Positions 34,419-43,630 of a stretch of 62,967 nt of DNA are shown piece by piece. Source of the DNA: an uncultured Acidobacteriota bacterium. GTDB lineage: Bacteria; Acidobacteriota; Terriglobia; Terriglobales; Acidobacteriaceae. A program made the position numbers and the translations under genes. The notes below the pieces were generated by a model. The model ran no database searches. It saw only the letters and a program-made list of their open reading frames with translations, and had not been told where the DNA came from. Positions within the stretch are counted from its first letter, which is position 1. Each line of letters opens with the position of its first letter. The stretch lies in the NCBI GenBank assembly GCA_903873705.1, contig CAIQPK010000020.1, positions 1 to 62,967 of the forward strand, given 5' to 3'.

Positions 34419-35462
34419 ATGATCGTAGCTATGCAGTCCCACGCCACCGATGAGCAGATTCAGAACGTAATTGAGCGGATGGTTGAGCTCGGCTTCAACG
34501 TGCACCGCACTACCGGAGAGACGCAGACGATCCTGGCCGGCGTCGGCACACCGTCGCACTTTGAGGTGACGGAGTTCCAGGTACTTTCGGGAGTGCACCA
34601 GGCTTACCGGATTTCGTCGCCGTACAAGCTGGCGGGGCGCGGGTTCCGTCCGGAGGGCACGCGGATTACGTTCCCCAACGGGCTGGTGATTGGCGGCGAT
34701 GAGATCGTCGTGATGGCGGGGCCGTGTTCGGTCGAGAGCCGCGACCAGATTCGGCTGAGCGCGTCGCAAGTGGCCGCCGCGGGGGCGCGCTTCCTGCGCG
34801 GTGGAGCGTACAAGCCGCGCAGCTCGCCGTACAGCTTCCAGGGCATGGGCGTTGAAGGCCTGAAGATCATGCGCGATGCGGCCGATGAGTATGGCCTGCT
34901 CGTCATCACCGAGGTGATGGAGATTTCGCAGATTGAGCAGATGCTTCCTTACATCGACTGCTTCCAGGTGGGCGCGCGCAACATGCAGAACTTCAACCTG
35001 CTGCGTGAGCTGGGCCAGGTGCGCAAGCCGGTGGCGATGAAGCGTGGCCTGGCGGCGACGATTGAGGAAGTGCTGCTTTCGGCCGAGTACATTCTCTCCG
35101 GCGGCAACTACGACCTGATGCTGGTGGAGCGCGGCATTCGCACGTTTGAGACAGCAACGCGCAACACGATGGACATTTCGGCGATCCCGGTGCTGAAGAA
35201 GCTGACGCATCTGCCGGTGCTGGGCGACCCGTCGCACGGCGTGGGTATTCGCGACTTCGTTCCGCCGATGGCGCTGGCGTCGGTTGCGGCGGGAGCGGAT
35301 GGCTTGCTGATCGAGATGCACCCGAATCCGGATAAGGCGATGTCGGATGGCGCGCAGTCGTTGCGGCCGGAGCAGTTGACGGAGTTGATTGCGAAGCTGC
35401 GCAAGCTGGCGCCGGTGGTTGACCGCAGCATTTCGCCGGCGGTTGACGCTGTGACGGCGTAA
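34419..35462 (+). CDS. aroF: 3-deoxy-7-phosphoheptulonate synthase, type I-beta
   Basis: The 347-aa DAHP synthase is the entry step of the shikimate pathway. The N-terminal ~80 residues form a ferredoxin-like regulatory domain (MQSHATDEQIQNVIERMVELGFNVHRT). The barrel carries GPCSVES, RGGAYKPRSSPYSFQG, KRGLAATIEE and DPSHG metal and phosphate motifs. The regulatory domain implies feedback control by an aromatic amino acid as in Thermotoga-type enzymes. ATG 34419 is preferred to the GTG one codon upstream; GAGGA precedes it. Confidence 0.95.
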   Translation: MIVAMQSHATDEQIQNVIERMVELGFNVHRTTGETQTILAGVGTPSHFEVTEFQVLSGVHQAYRISSPYKLAGRGFRPEGTRITFPNGLVIGGDEIVVMAGPCSVESRDQIRLSASQVAAAGARFLRGGAYKPRSSPYSFQGMGVEGLKIMRDAADEYGLLVITEVMEISQIEQMLPYIDCFQVGARNMQNFNLLRELGQVRKPVAMKRGLAATIEEVLLSAEYILSGGNYDLMLVERGIRTFETATRNTMDISAIPVLKKLTHLPVLGDPSHGVGIRDFVPPMALASVAAGADGLLIEMHPNPDKAMSDGAQSLRPEQLTELIAKLRKLAPVVDRSISPAVDAVTA

Positions 35463-35471
35463 GGAGTGGAT

Positions 35472-36284
35472 GTGCGACGCATTGTCGTCAAGCTCGGAAC
35501 GAACGTCATCATGCGCGCGGATGGCAAGGTGGCGCTCGGCCTGGTGTGCGGGCTGGTAGAGCAGATTGCGGCGCTGCGCGAGCAGGGTGTCGAGGTGCTG
35601 GTTGTTTCTTCTGGCGCGATTGCGCTGGGCGTGGAGCGGCTGGGGCTGAGCGAGAAGCCGAAGGCGGTGGAGCAGGCGCAGGCCTGTGCCGCCGTCGGCC
35701 AGTCGCGGCTGATGAACTTGTATGAGGACGCTTTTGATCGCCTGGGCTGCCGGGTGGCGCAGGTGTTGCTTACTGAAGAAGACTTCCGCGATCCGGTGCG
35801 TCATGCGAACCTGCGTGCGACGCTGCGCGCGCTGCTGTCGCTGGGTGTGATTCCGATCGTCAACGAGAATGACACGGTGTCGACGATGGAGATTGACCGG
35901 CCGGCGGAGTCGCCGCAGCGGGAGCGGATCTTTGGCGACAACGACAAGCTGTCGGCGCTGCTGATGAAGCATGTGGATGCCGATATGCTGGTGCTGCTGT
36001 CTGATGTAGACGGCCTGTATGACCGCAACCCGGCGGACCCGAGCGCGATGCTGTTGCCTGAGGTGCATACGATTGACGCGAGCATCCTGGCGCTGGCGCA
36101 TGGGGGCAACGGGCGCGGGCGCGGGGGGATGACGTCGAAGCTGGAGTCGGCGCGGATTGCCCTGGAGGCGGGCAAGCCGGTGGTGATCGCCAATGGGCGG
36201 ACGCCGCGGGTGCTGGAACGGATTGTGGCGGGTGAGGCAGTCGGGACACGGTTTGCAACGGCAGGGCACGAGGTGTTGCGATGA
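35472..36284 (+). CDS. proB: Glutamate 5-kinase, short form without PUA domain
   Basis: The 270-aa amino-acid kinase phosphorylates glutamate in proline biosynthesis. It has RRIVVKLGTNV at the N-terminus, VVSSGAIALG, VNENDTVS, GDNDKLSAL and GRGGMTSKLESAR. It lacks the C-terminal PUA domain of the ~367-aa E. coli enzyme, a known short variant. GTG 35472 is chosen because AAGGAG lies 5 nt before it; a GTG two codons earlier overlaps that box. It sits 9 nt after the DAHP synthase stop and overlaps proA by 4 nt. Confidence 0.92.
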   Translation: MRRIVVKLGTNVIMRADGKVALGLVCGLVEQIAALREQGVEVLVVSSGAIALGVERLGLSEKPKAVEQAQACAAVGQSRLMNLYEDAFDRLGCRVAQVLLTEEDFRDPVRHANLRATLRALLSLGVIPIVNENDTVSTMEIDRPAESPQRERIFGDNDKLSALLMKHVDADMLVLLSDVDGLYDRNPADPSAMLLPEVHTIDASILALAHGGNGRGRGGMTSKLESARIALEAGKPVVIANGRTPRVLERIVAGEAVGTRFATAGHEVLR

Positions 36285-37903
36285 AGTCGGTTCACGAGAT
36301 TGCTGAGGGAGCGAAGAAGGCTTCGCGGGTGCTCGCACCGCTGGGCGAAGACTGGCGTAACAAAGCGCTGGAAGCGATGGCGAAGGCGGTGCTTGGCGCC
36401 AAGGAAGAACTGCTGGCGGCTAACGCGGAGGATCTGAAGACCGCCGCGGCGATGCAGGCGAGCGGCGAGCTTTCCGGCGCGACGATTGAGCGGCTGAACC
36501 TGGATGAGGGGAAGCTGGCGGAGATGGTGGCGCAGATACGGTCGGTCGCGGCGCTGCCCGATCCTCTGGGCAGGAAGCTGGATGCGGTGGAGCTGGATGA
36601 CGCGGATCCGGGTGATGTCCGGGCTGAGGCTGTCGGTTTGCGGATGGAGAAGGTCAGTGTGCCGCTGGGTGTGCTGGCGGTGATCTTTGAGGCGCGGCCG
36701 GATGCGGTGACGCAGATTGCGGCGCTGGCGTTGAAGAGCGGCAACGCTGTCATTATGAAGCCGGGGCGTGAGGTTGAGCGCACCGCTGAGGCACTGGTGC
36801 GCGTACTGCGCGGCGCGTTGAAGGAACAGGGCCTGCCGGAGGATGCGATTGCGCTGGTGCTGGGGCGCGAGCAGGTGCATGAGCTGCTGGGCGAGCATGC
36901 GCTGGTGGACATGGTGATTCCGCGCGGCTCCAAGGCTCTGGTGGAGTTTGTGCAGGCGAATACGCGGATCCCGGTGCTGGGTCACGCGGAAGGTGTCTGC
37001 CATATCTATGTCGATCGCTTGGTTGACGAAGAGATGGCGCTGCGGGTGATCGCGGATGCGAAGTGCGATTATCCGGCGGCGTGCAATGCGGTGGAGACGG
37101 TGCTGGTGCATGCGGAGATTGCACCGACGTTTCTGCCGAAGCTGGCCGCGAAGCTGCGTGGGTGTAACGTGGCGATCCACGCGGGTAGCGAGCATGTGGA
37201 GATGCTGAGTCTGAATGCGGCGGATAGTCCGGACAATCCGGGTGGGCCGCAGGGCGGCGTCGATCCGGGCGATAACTGGGTTCCTTACAGCCGCACTGTC
37301 CAAGCCGATGCGCAGGCGGATGCGCCTGCTGATCCGCCGCAGGGCGGTGTCGATCCGGGTGACGATTGGGTGCCGCTGATGCGCACGGTGTCAGCGGACG
37401 CTTCCGATCCGACCGGGCCGCAGGGTGGAATCGATCCGGGTGATGACTGGCAGCCGCCGCGGCATGTGCATCCGGTGCACGGCGGCGGTAAGGACGATGT
37501 GTTGCCGGTGAAGGACTGGCACACGGAGTATGGGGAGCTCGCGCTGTCGGTGGGCGTGGTGGCGTCTTTGGATGAGGCGATCGAACATATACACCGGCAT
37601 GGATCCTGTCATACGGAAAGCATCCTTACCGAGGATGACGCTGCGGCGGCGCGTTTCCTGCAGGAAGTGGATGCGGCGGGGGTGTTTCATAACGCGTCGA
37701 CGCGGTTTGCGGATGGGTTCCGTTATGGTTTCGGTGCGGAGGTTGGGATTTCGACGAGCAAGTTCCATGCGCGTGGCCCTGTGGGGCTGGATGGGTTGAC
37801 GACGTATAAGTACGTGCTGCGCGGGAATGGGCACGTGGCCGGGGATTATCGCGGCAAGGATGCGCGGGCCTTTACGCATCGCCGGGCGGACAAGACCGCG
37901 TGA
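36281..37903 (+). CDS. proA: Gamma-glutamyl phosphate reductase with internal repeat insertion
   Basis: The 540-aa ProA reduces gamma-glutamyl phosphate to glutamate semialdehyde; the family norm is about 415-430 aa. Catalytic Cys268 lies in DYPAACNAVETVL, and NASTRFADGFRYGFGAEVGIST plus HARGPVGLDGLTTYKY mark the C-terminal domain. Residues about 317-410 are an insertion absent from standard ProA. It is Gly/Pro/Asp-rich and holds three copies of PQGG(V/I)DPGD(N/D)W, and it falls where other ProA proteins have a short loop before the strand leading to LSVGVV. The frame is intact on both sides, so activity is plausible. The start overlaps proB, and the stop overlaps tyrA as TGATG. Confidence 0.93.
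   Translation: MKSVHEIAEGAKKASRVLAPLGEDWRNKALEAMAKAVLGAKEELLAANAEDLKTAAAMQASGELSGATIERLNLDEGKLAEMVAQIRSVAALPDPLGRKLDAVELDDADPGDVRAEAVGLRMEKVSVPLGVLAVIFEARPDAVTQIAALALKSGNAVIMKPGREVERTAEALVRVLRGALKEQGLPEDAIALVLGREQVHELLGEHALVDMVIPRGSKALVEFVQANTRIPVLGHAEGVCHIYVDRLVDEEMALRVIADAKCDYPAACNAVETVLVHAEIAPTFLPKLAAKLRGCNVAIHAGSEHVEMLSLNAADSPDNPGGPQGGVDPGDNWVPYSRTVQADAQADAPADPPQGGVDPGDDWVPLMRTVSADASDPTGPQGGIDPGDDWQPPRHVHPVHGGGKDDVLPVKDWHTEYGELALSVGVVASLDEAIEHIHRHGSCHTESILTEDDAAAARFLQEVDAAGVFHNASTRFADGFRYGFGAEVGISTSKFHARGPVGLDGLTTYKYVLRGNGHVAGDYRGKDARAFTHRRADKTA
37247..37450 (+). repeat. Tandem in-frame coding repeats inside proA
   Basis: Three DNA repeats begin with CCGCAGGG(C/T)GG and encode PQGG(V/I)DPGD(N/D)W. 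They start about 90 and then 81 nt apart. Units 1 and 2 continue as VPxxRTVxAD while the third diverges into a His/Pro-rich tail. Third codon positions differ between units, so the duplication is not very recent and the protein sequence seems to be under constraint. Confidence 0.85.
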
Positions 37904-38760
37904 TGCGGCGGGTGGCCATCGTCGGGACAGGGCTGATTGGGGCGTCGGTGGGCCTGGCGTTGAAGGCTGCGGGGTTCGATGGCGAGATTGTGGGCTGGGA
38001 TGCGAATGCGACGGAGTTAGCCGAAGCGCGTGAGCGGGGCGCGGTGGATGTGGCGCTGACCTCGCGCGATGCCGTGCTCAGTTGCGGCGCGGATGTGTTC
38101 GTGCTCGCTACGCCCGTGCTGCCGATATTGGACTGGATGCAGGCGCTGGCGCCGGTATTGAACGAATCGCAGCTGGTGACGGATGTGGGGAGTACCAAGC
38201 GCGAGATTGCGCTGGCGGCAGTGAAGCTGTTCAACCAGCCGGGGCGGGCGCGGTTTTTGCCCGGGCATCCGATGGCGGGTAAGGAGTCGGGCGGTGCGGC
38301 GCTGGGAGATGCGGAGCTGTTTCGCGGGGCTCGGTGGCTGTTTACGCCGTTTGATGAAGGCGGAGAGCAAGAAGCCGAGTGGCGGGGGTGGGTGGAGAAG
38401 ATGGGCGCGGTGGTTCGCGATCTGGAGCCGGAGGCGCATGACGAAGTGTGTGCTTGGGTGAGTCATCTGCCGCAGATGCTGTCGACGGCGCTGGCGGCGC
38501 TGCTGGAGGACACGTTTGCGGGCGACGTGGAGAAGATGGCGGCGGTGCAGGCTATCGGCGGGCGTGCGCTAAGGGAGACGACGCGGCTGGGGGCGTCGCC
38601 TTACTCGATGTGGCGGGACATTGCGTTGACCAATACCGCCGAGATTGCCGCTACGCTGCATGCACTGGAGCAGCGGCTGGCGCATGTGCGGGAGAACTTG
38701 CGGACGCCGCAGCTCCGGGAAGAGTTTTCTACGGCGAACAAGTTTCGGACGGGGAAATAG
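37903..38760 (+). CDS. tyrA: Prephenate dehydrogenase
   Basis: The 285-aa NAD-dependent enzyme converts prephenate to 4-hydroxyphenylpyruvate for tyrosine. The N-terminal Rossmann motif is AIVGTGLIGASVGLAL; HPMAGKESGG and the later AWVSHLPQMLSTALA are TyrA hallmarks. The C-terminus has no ACT domain. It overlaps the proA stop and closes the aro/pro operon. Arogenate is an alternative substrate that cannot be excluded. Confidence 0.93.
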   Translation: MRRVAIVGTGLIGASVGLALKAAGFDGEIVGWDANATELAEARERGAVDVALTSRDAVLSCGADVFVLATPVLPILDWMQALAPVLNESQLVTDVGSTKREIALAAVKLFNQPGRARFLPGHPMAGKESGGAALGDAELFRGARWLFTPFDEGGEQEAEWRGWVEKMGAVVRDLEPEAHDEVCAWVSHLPQMLSTALAALLEDTFAGDVEKMAAVQAIGGRALRETTRLGASPYSMWRDIALTNTAEIAATLHALEQRLAHVRENLRTPQLREEFSTANKFRTGK

Positions 38761-38787
38761 AAGGCTGGCTCTTCTGCCTGCAGTGGG

Positions 38788-39909
38788 TTAGCGGGTGCGG
38801 CTGCCGTGGCTGGAGCTGGAGGGCGGCGGGTAGTTGGGCTTGCGCTTTTTTGGCGCGGGGGCGGCCGGTACGACTTCGATACTGCGGTGGGCGTAGACGG
38901 CGTCGGCTATGGCGAACTTGAGTTTTTCGATGCCTTCGCCGGTGACCGGCGAGATGGTGAAAAGCGGCAGCTTTTTGCGCTTCGCCATGGCGGTCAGCTT
39001 CTTGAGCTTGTCGGGGTTGGCGATGTCGGCCTTGGCGGCGACGATCAGGGTCGGCTTGGCCGCAAGTGCGGGATCAAATGATTTCAGCTCGGCGAAGATG
39101 GTGTTGTAGTCGGCTACGGGGTCGGGGCGTCCGCTGCCTTCGATGGCGGTGCTGGAGTCGGAGACGTCGACGAGGTGGACCAGGACGCTGGTGCGTTCGA
39201 TGTGCTTGAGGAACTGCACGCCGAGGCCGGCGCCGAGGTGGGCGCCTTCGATGAGGCCGGGCATGTCGGCCACGGTGAAGGACTTTTCGTAGGGGAAGTC
39301 GCCGACCTGGACGACGCCGAGGTTGGGCTCGAGGGTGGTGAAGGCGTAGTTGGCGATCTTGGGCCGGGCGGCGGAGAGGACCGAGATCAGGGTCGACTTG
39401 CCGACGTTGGGGAAGCCGACGAGACCGGCGTCGGCGAGCAGGCGGAGTTCGAGGCGGAAGTTGCGGGCCTCGCCGGCGCGGCCGAGCTCGTGCTCGCGGG
39501 GGGCCTGGTGGGTGCTGGTGGCGAAGTGCTGGTTGCCGCGGCCGCCGCGGCCGCCCTTGGCGATGACGATTTCCTCGCCGGGGTGCGCGAAGTCGTGGAT
39601 CAGCTCACCGGTGTCGTCGTCGTACAGCAGGGTGCCGACGGGGACTTTGAGCACGGTGTGCTCGCCGGCGTGGCCGGTCATGTTGGATCCCATGCCGTGC
39701 TGGCCGCGCTCGGATTTGTGCTCCGGGTTGAAGCGGAAGTGGATCAGGGTGTTGTGCGAAAGCGACGAGGTCATCAGGATGTCGCCGCCGTGACCGCCGT
39801 CGCCGCCGGAGGGGCCGCCGCGGGGAACGAACTTTTCGCGGCGGAAGGCCATGCATCCGTTGCCGCCGTCGCCGGCCTTGATCCTTATTCGTGCTTCATC
39901 AATAAACAT
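38788..39909 (-). CDS. obgE: Obg/CgtA GTPase
   Basis: The 373-aa ribosome-assembly and stress GTPase. The glycine-rich Obg domain (about 1-158) has [18 protein letters not shown] and [13 protein letters not shown]. The G domain has P-loop GFPNVGKST at 165-173, [10 protein letters not shown] and the guanine-specificity block AAKADI in place of the usual NKxD. The C-terminal tail is basic and Ser/Pro-rich. It is convergent with tyrA and divergent from the TonB receptor gene. Confidence 0.95.
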   Translation of the reverse strand: MFIDEARIRIKAGDGGNGCMAFRREKFVPRGGPSGGDGGHGGDILMTSSLSHNTLIHFRFNPEHKSERGQHGMGSNMTGHAGEHTVLKVPVGTLLYDDDTGELIHDFAHPGEEIVIAKGGRGGRGNQHFATSTHQAPREHELGRAGEARNFRLELRLLADAGLVGFPNVGKSTLISVLSAARPKIANYAFTTLEPNLGVVQVGDFPYEKSFTVADMPGLIEGAHLGAGLGVQFLKHIERTSVLVHLVDVSDSSTAIEGSGRPDPVADYNTIFAELKSFDPALAAKPTLIVAAKADIANPDKLKKLTAMAKRKKLPLFTISPVTGEGIEKLKFAIADAVYAHRSIEVVPAAPAPKKRKPNYPPPSSSSHGSRTR

Positions 39910-40066
39910 TGCAGCTCCATTAACCAGTGTATCTATTGTGCGGAAATGGTGTGGGAATCGGGGACGGCGGGCCTCCCGAATGCGGTCACTTTATTCGAAA
40001 AGTAATGAAATGCCTCACTTGCGGCTGGTACACTTGGGTTACTAACTATTCACTCTCTGCGCCCCA

Positions 40067-40145
40067 TCGCCACTCCAGGCGAGGGAAAACTCGAAGACGA
40101 GAAGCAGAAGGTAACACCGCAGTGGCGACGCCAATGGACCCTCGC
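40067..40145 (+). ncRNA. Putative structured leader RNA of TonB receptor gene
   Basis: In the 5' region of the receptor gene, TCGCCACT (40067-40074) pairs perfectly with AGTGGCGA (40121-40128). CTCG/CGAG forms a small hairpin at 40090-40101. GCGAGGG (40078-40084) can pair with CCCTCGC (40139-40145), crossing the first helix to make a pseudoknot. The element ends about 50 nt before the start codon. I could not match it to a known riboswitch class by eye. Confidence 0.35.
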
Positions 40146-40196
40146 ATAACGACTTTGGGACCGGGTGATCGCGCGAAACCCCTTTGAGGAGAGCAC

Positions 40197-43100
40197 ATGA
40201 TGCGAACAAAACTTCAGAAACTGGCTCTGATCTGCGCCGCGGTTTTCACCGCCGCCGGAACAGGATATGCCCAGTCCACTACGCAGGGCTCGATTGCCGG
40301 CACGGTATTTGACGCGACCGAAGCCGCCATTCCGAACGCGAAGGTCCTGATCCACAGCGACGGAACCAATGCTGACCAGACCCTTACCACGGATGGTTCC
40401 GGTGAATTCCGTGCGCCGCAGCTCGCCCCCGGCACCTACACCGTGACCATCACCGCCGCGGGTTTTGCTGCACAGCGGCAGAACGGCGTGGTTGTTGAAG
40501 TGAACGCGGTGACGGCAGTAAATCCTCATCTCACCACGGGTGACACGACCACCGCGATTGAAGTAACCGCCGAAGTGCCGGTGCTGAAGTTTGACAGCGC
40601 TGAGTTTGGCGGCCACCTCGACAACAAGGAAATCGAGAACATTCCGATCAACAACCGCCGCTGGTCGTCGCTTGCGCTGACCACCCCGGGTGTGACCAAC
40701 GATGCTTCCGGTTTCGGCCTGCTCAGCTTCCGCGCGATTCCGTCGGTGCTGAACATGGTGCAGATTGACGGCGCCGATGACAACCAGGCGTTCTTCTCCG
40801 AAGAGCGTGGCCGTACGCGCGCCGGGTACTCGACGTCGCAGGTTGCGGTTCGCGAATTCCAGGTGAACACGGGTGTGTACTCTGCTGAACTTGGCCGCGC
40901 CGTGGGTGGCGTGGTGAACTCGGTTACCAAGCAGGGCACGAACCAGCTCCACGGTGAGGTGTACTTCTACCACCGCGATGACGCTTTCAGCTCCAAGAAT
41001 GAGAAGACGACGCTGACGACGGTTGTGACTTCCGGCTCGACGGTGACCCCGACGACCTCGGTCATTCGGCCCAAGGATCGCCGCAACCAGTACGGCTTCG
41101 GCGTTGGCGGCCCTATCATCAAGGACAAGCTTTTCGGCTTCTACGCCTTTGACGCATACCGCCGCAACTTCCCGGGTATCGCCGTTTCGGGCAATCCTGG
41201 CACGTTTTACTCGCAGACCGCTGGCCCGTGCCAGACGAGCAACTTGTTGACGTCCACCGGCGCGAGCCTGGCCCAGTGCCAGGCTGCGTTGACTGATCTG
41301 AATGGCGACCTCGGACAGGTTCCCCGCTTTGGAAACCAGCTGATCAATACGCCGAAGCTGACGTGGCAGATCAACAGCAAGAACAGCGTGGACATCCTCT
41401 ATCACCGCCTGCGCTGGGATTCGCCCGGTGGCGTTCAGACCCAGGCTGCGTTGTCCTATGCTCGTGACGCGTTCGGTACAGATTTCGTGAAGCTCGATTA
41501 CGGCGTTGCCAAGCTGAATTCGCTGATCACAGACAAGCTGACCAACGAAGTGCGCTACCAGTATGCGCGCGAGCTGAACGACGAAGGCCAGCAGCCGTAT
41601 ACCGACTACACGAAGGCCCACCTGCTGGGTACCAGCGGTCTCTACACCTATGCTTCGATCGCGACTGCGAGCGGTGGTTTCAACGTGGGTTCGCCGTACT
41701 ACAGCTATCGCGTCTCGTATCCTGATGAGCGCAAGTGGCAGATTGGCGACACGGCCGCTTTCCTCTGGGGCAAGCACACCATTCGCTTCGGTGCTGATTT
41801 CGACCACAACTATGACCTGCAGAACAACCTTTTCCAAAGCAACGGAGCTTACAGCTACGCGAGCGTCGGCCTGTACCTGGCTGACATCCTGAAGCCTTCC
41901 GGTGCCTGCAACGCGCTGACCGCTTCCGGCACACCCGTACTGAGTGCCACGGGCGCCTACGGCTGCCATAGCGGACTTACGCAGGGCTTTGGTGGCCTGG
42001 TGTTTGACCTGGCGACCATGGATTCAGCCTACTTTGTTCAGGACGACTGGAAGGTCACCAACCGCCTCACCTTGAACCTGGGCGCGCGCTACGACTACAC
42101 GTCGCTGCCGGCACCCTACACCAGTGCGCTGAGCGCCAACGTTCCGCAGGAAGCCAATCACCCCAGCGACAAGAACAACTTCGCTCCCCGGCTTGGCTTT
42201 GCCTACGATCCGTTCGGCATCGGCAAGACGGTTATCCGCGGTGGCTTTGGCTTCTACTACGGCCGCATCCCGAATGCTGTCATCCTGAACGCGTACGTGA
42301 ACACCGGCAACACCGCCGGTGGCCAGGTACAACTGACTGCCTATAACGGAACCAACATCGGCAGCACGGCGACACCGGCGTATCTGAAGTTCCCGCAGAC
42401 GCTGACGGCGGCCCCCGCCGGTGCGTTGCTGAACGTGCAATATCTGGACAAGAATCTGCAGAATCCGTACACCGAGCAATTCGATCTCGCGATTCAGCAG
42501 GATCTCGGTTTCCACAACGTGCTGTCGGTTTCCTACATCGGCTCGCTCGGTCGTGAGTTGCCGAACTACATCAATACGAACCTCGATCCGGCGAAGTCTT
42601 ACCTGGCTACCTACACACTGGCTGCCAACGCTGCTTCCCCCGGCAACTGCCTGGTGGCTGCTTGCGGTACGACGTTCCAGCAGCGCGTGTACTCGGCGTC
42701 GGATGCGGGCGGTTCGAACACGCTCAACAAGTCCTACCTTGCGATCACGGATGTGGTGAGCAACGCCAACTCGAACTTCAACGCGCTGTCGGTGGATATC
42801 ACCAACCGCCAGTGGAAGTTCATGACGTTCGATGCCAACTACACCTGGGCGCATGCTCTGGACTATGGTGTAACGTCCTTCACTTCGGCCAGCACCAACA
42901 ACTGGATCGATCCGTTCAACGGGCGCAATAACTACGGCAACTCAGCCGTCAACGTGCGTCACCGTGCGGTAGGCTGGGCGATCTTCAACGTTCCCGGACT
43001 CAAGGGCAACGGACCGCTGACCTACCTGACCAACGGCTGGTCGGTGAAGCCGTTGATCCAGGTCCAGACGGGTCTTCCGTACTCGGTTGCCATCAGCTCC

Positions 43101-43472
43101 GGTTCGCCGGCTACGGATGCGGCCACTGGCCTGAAGCCTTACGGCTCGGGTGTTTCGGGAACGGGCGTTAGTTCCTACATCCCGTTCTTCGGCCGCAACC
43201 AGCTGAATGCACCGCGGAACATCGTTGTTGATGCCCGTCTCCAGAAGGACTTCCGGATCGGCGAGGGCAAGAGCTTCCAGATTCTTGCTGAAAGCTTCAA
43301 CCTGGCCAATCACCGTAACATCACGGGCGTGAACTCGGGTGCGTTCGCACTCGGTGCCGGCAACACGCTGACCGCGACGACGAACTTCGGTACGCCGTCC
43401 AGCTCGGGTGTGAACGGCAACTACGCCTACCAGGTACGTCAGTTCCAGTTTGGCCTGCGCCTGGCGTTCTAA
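40197..43472 (+). CDS. TonB-dependent receptor, Oar-like, with carboxypeptidase-regulatory domain
   Basis: The 1,091-aa outer-membrane protein has a signal peptide (LALICAAVFTAAGTGYAQ). A CarboxypepD_reg-like domain follows at about 30-110 (GSIAGTVFDATEAAIPNAKVLI...GEFRAPQLAPGTYTVTI). A plug domain comes next (PINNRRWSSLALTTPGV...IDGADDNQAF...GRAVGGVVNSVTKQGTN). The rest is a long 22-strand-type barrel ending in the aromatic C-terminal strand VRQFQFGLRLAF. Such receptors are abundant in acidobacteria and likely import polysaccharide fragments or act in adhesion; the ligand is unknown. It has GAGGAGAG at 6 nt and a strong terminator after it. Confidence 0.93.
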   Translation: MMRTKLQKLALICAAVFTAAGTGYAQSTTQGSIAGTVFDATEAAIPNAKVLIHSDGTNADQTLTTDGSGEFRAPQLAPGTYTVTITAAGFAAQRQNGVVVEVNAVTAVNPHLTTGDTTTAIEVTAEVPVLKFDSAEFGGHLDNKEIENIPINNRRWSSLALTTPGVTNDASGFGLLSFRAIPSVLNMVQIDGADDNQAFFSEERGRTRAGYSTSQVAVREFQVNTGVYSAELGRAVGGVVNSVTKQGTNQLHGEVYFYHRDDAFSSKNEKTTLTTVVTSGSTVTPTTSVIRPKDRRNQYGFGVGGPIIKDKLFGFYAFDAYRRNFPGIAVSGNPGTFYSQTAGPCQTSNLLTSTGASLAQCQAALTDLNGDLGQVPRFGNQLINTPKLTWQINSKNSVDILYHRLRWDSPGGVQTQAALSYARDAFGTDFVKLDYGVAKLNSLITDKLTNEVRYQYARELNDEGQQPYTDYTKAHLLGTSGLYTYASIATASGGFNVGSPYYSYRVSYPDERKWQIGDTAAFLWGKHTIRFGADFDHNYDLQNNLFQSNGAYSYASVGLYLADILKPSGACNALTASGTPVLSATGAYGCHSGLTQGFGGLVFDLATMDSAYFVQDDWKVTNRLTLNLGARYDYTSLPAPYTSALSANVPQEANHPSDKNNFAPRLGFAYDPFGIGKTVIRGGFGFYYGRIPNAVILNAYVNTGNTAGGQVQLTAYNGTNIGSTATPAYLKFPQTLTAAPAGALLNVQYLDKNLQNPYTEQFDLAIQQDLGFHNVLSVSYIGSLGRELPNYINTNLDPAKSYLATYTLAANAASPGNCLVAACGTTFQQRVYSASDAGGSNTLNKSYLAITDVVSNANSNFNALSVDITNRQWKFMTFDANYTWAHALDYGVTSFTSASTNNWIDPFNGRNNYGNSAVNVRHRAVGWAIFNVPGLKGNGPLTYLTNGWSVKPLIQVQTGLPYSVAISSGSPATDAATGLKPYGSGVSGTGVSSYIPFFGRNQLNAPRNIVVDARLQKDFRIGEGKSFQILAESFNLANHRNITGVNSGAFALGAGNTLTATTNFGTPSSSGVNGNYAYQVRQFQFGLRLAF

Positions 43473-43490
43473 CTCACCTGCTGTATCCAG

Positions 43491-43525
43491 AAGGGCGGTG
43501 GCTTCGGCTGCCGCCCTTTTGTTTT
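43491..43525 (+). terminator. Intrinsic terminator after first TonB receptor
   Basis: A 12-bp stem AAGGGCGGTGGC / GCTGCCGCCCTT with two G-U pairs is closed by a TTCG tetraloop and followed by TTGTTTT. Very strong example. Confidence 0.93.
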
Positions 43526-43630
43526 GCCTGTAGGTTTTCCCAAAAAGGGAATGACGAATTTCTCGAAGCATTCTGTCGTCCCAAAGTGGGCGTGGCGCTG
43601 TACTCTCGCGGTACTTCCTGAGGGTTCGGG

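Noticed and set aside
34386-36338. 650-codon open frame antisense to DAHP synthase and proB
   Set aside because: It is the shadow of GC-rich coding on the plus strand; composition is Arg/His/Gln-rich, no ribosome binding site and no domain, while the sense genes are unambiguous.
39927-40187. 86-codon frame in front of the TonB receptor
   Set aside because: No ribosome binding site, no known features, and it covers the structured leader region.
40050-41969. 639-codon open frame antisense to the TonB receptor
   Set aside because: Same shadow effect; it lies wholly over a well-supported receptor and shows no recognisable domain.
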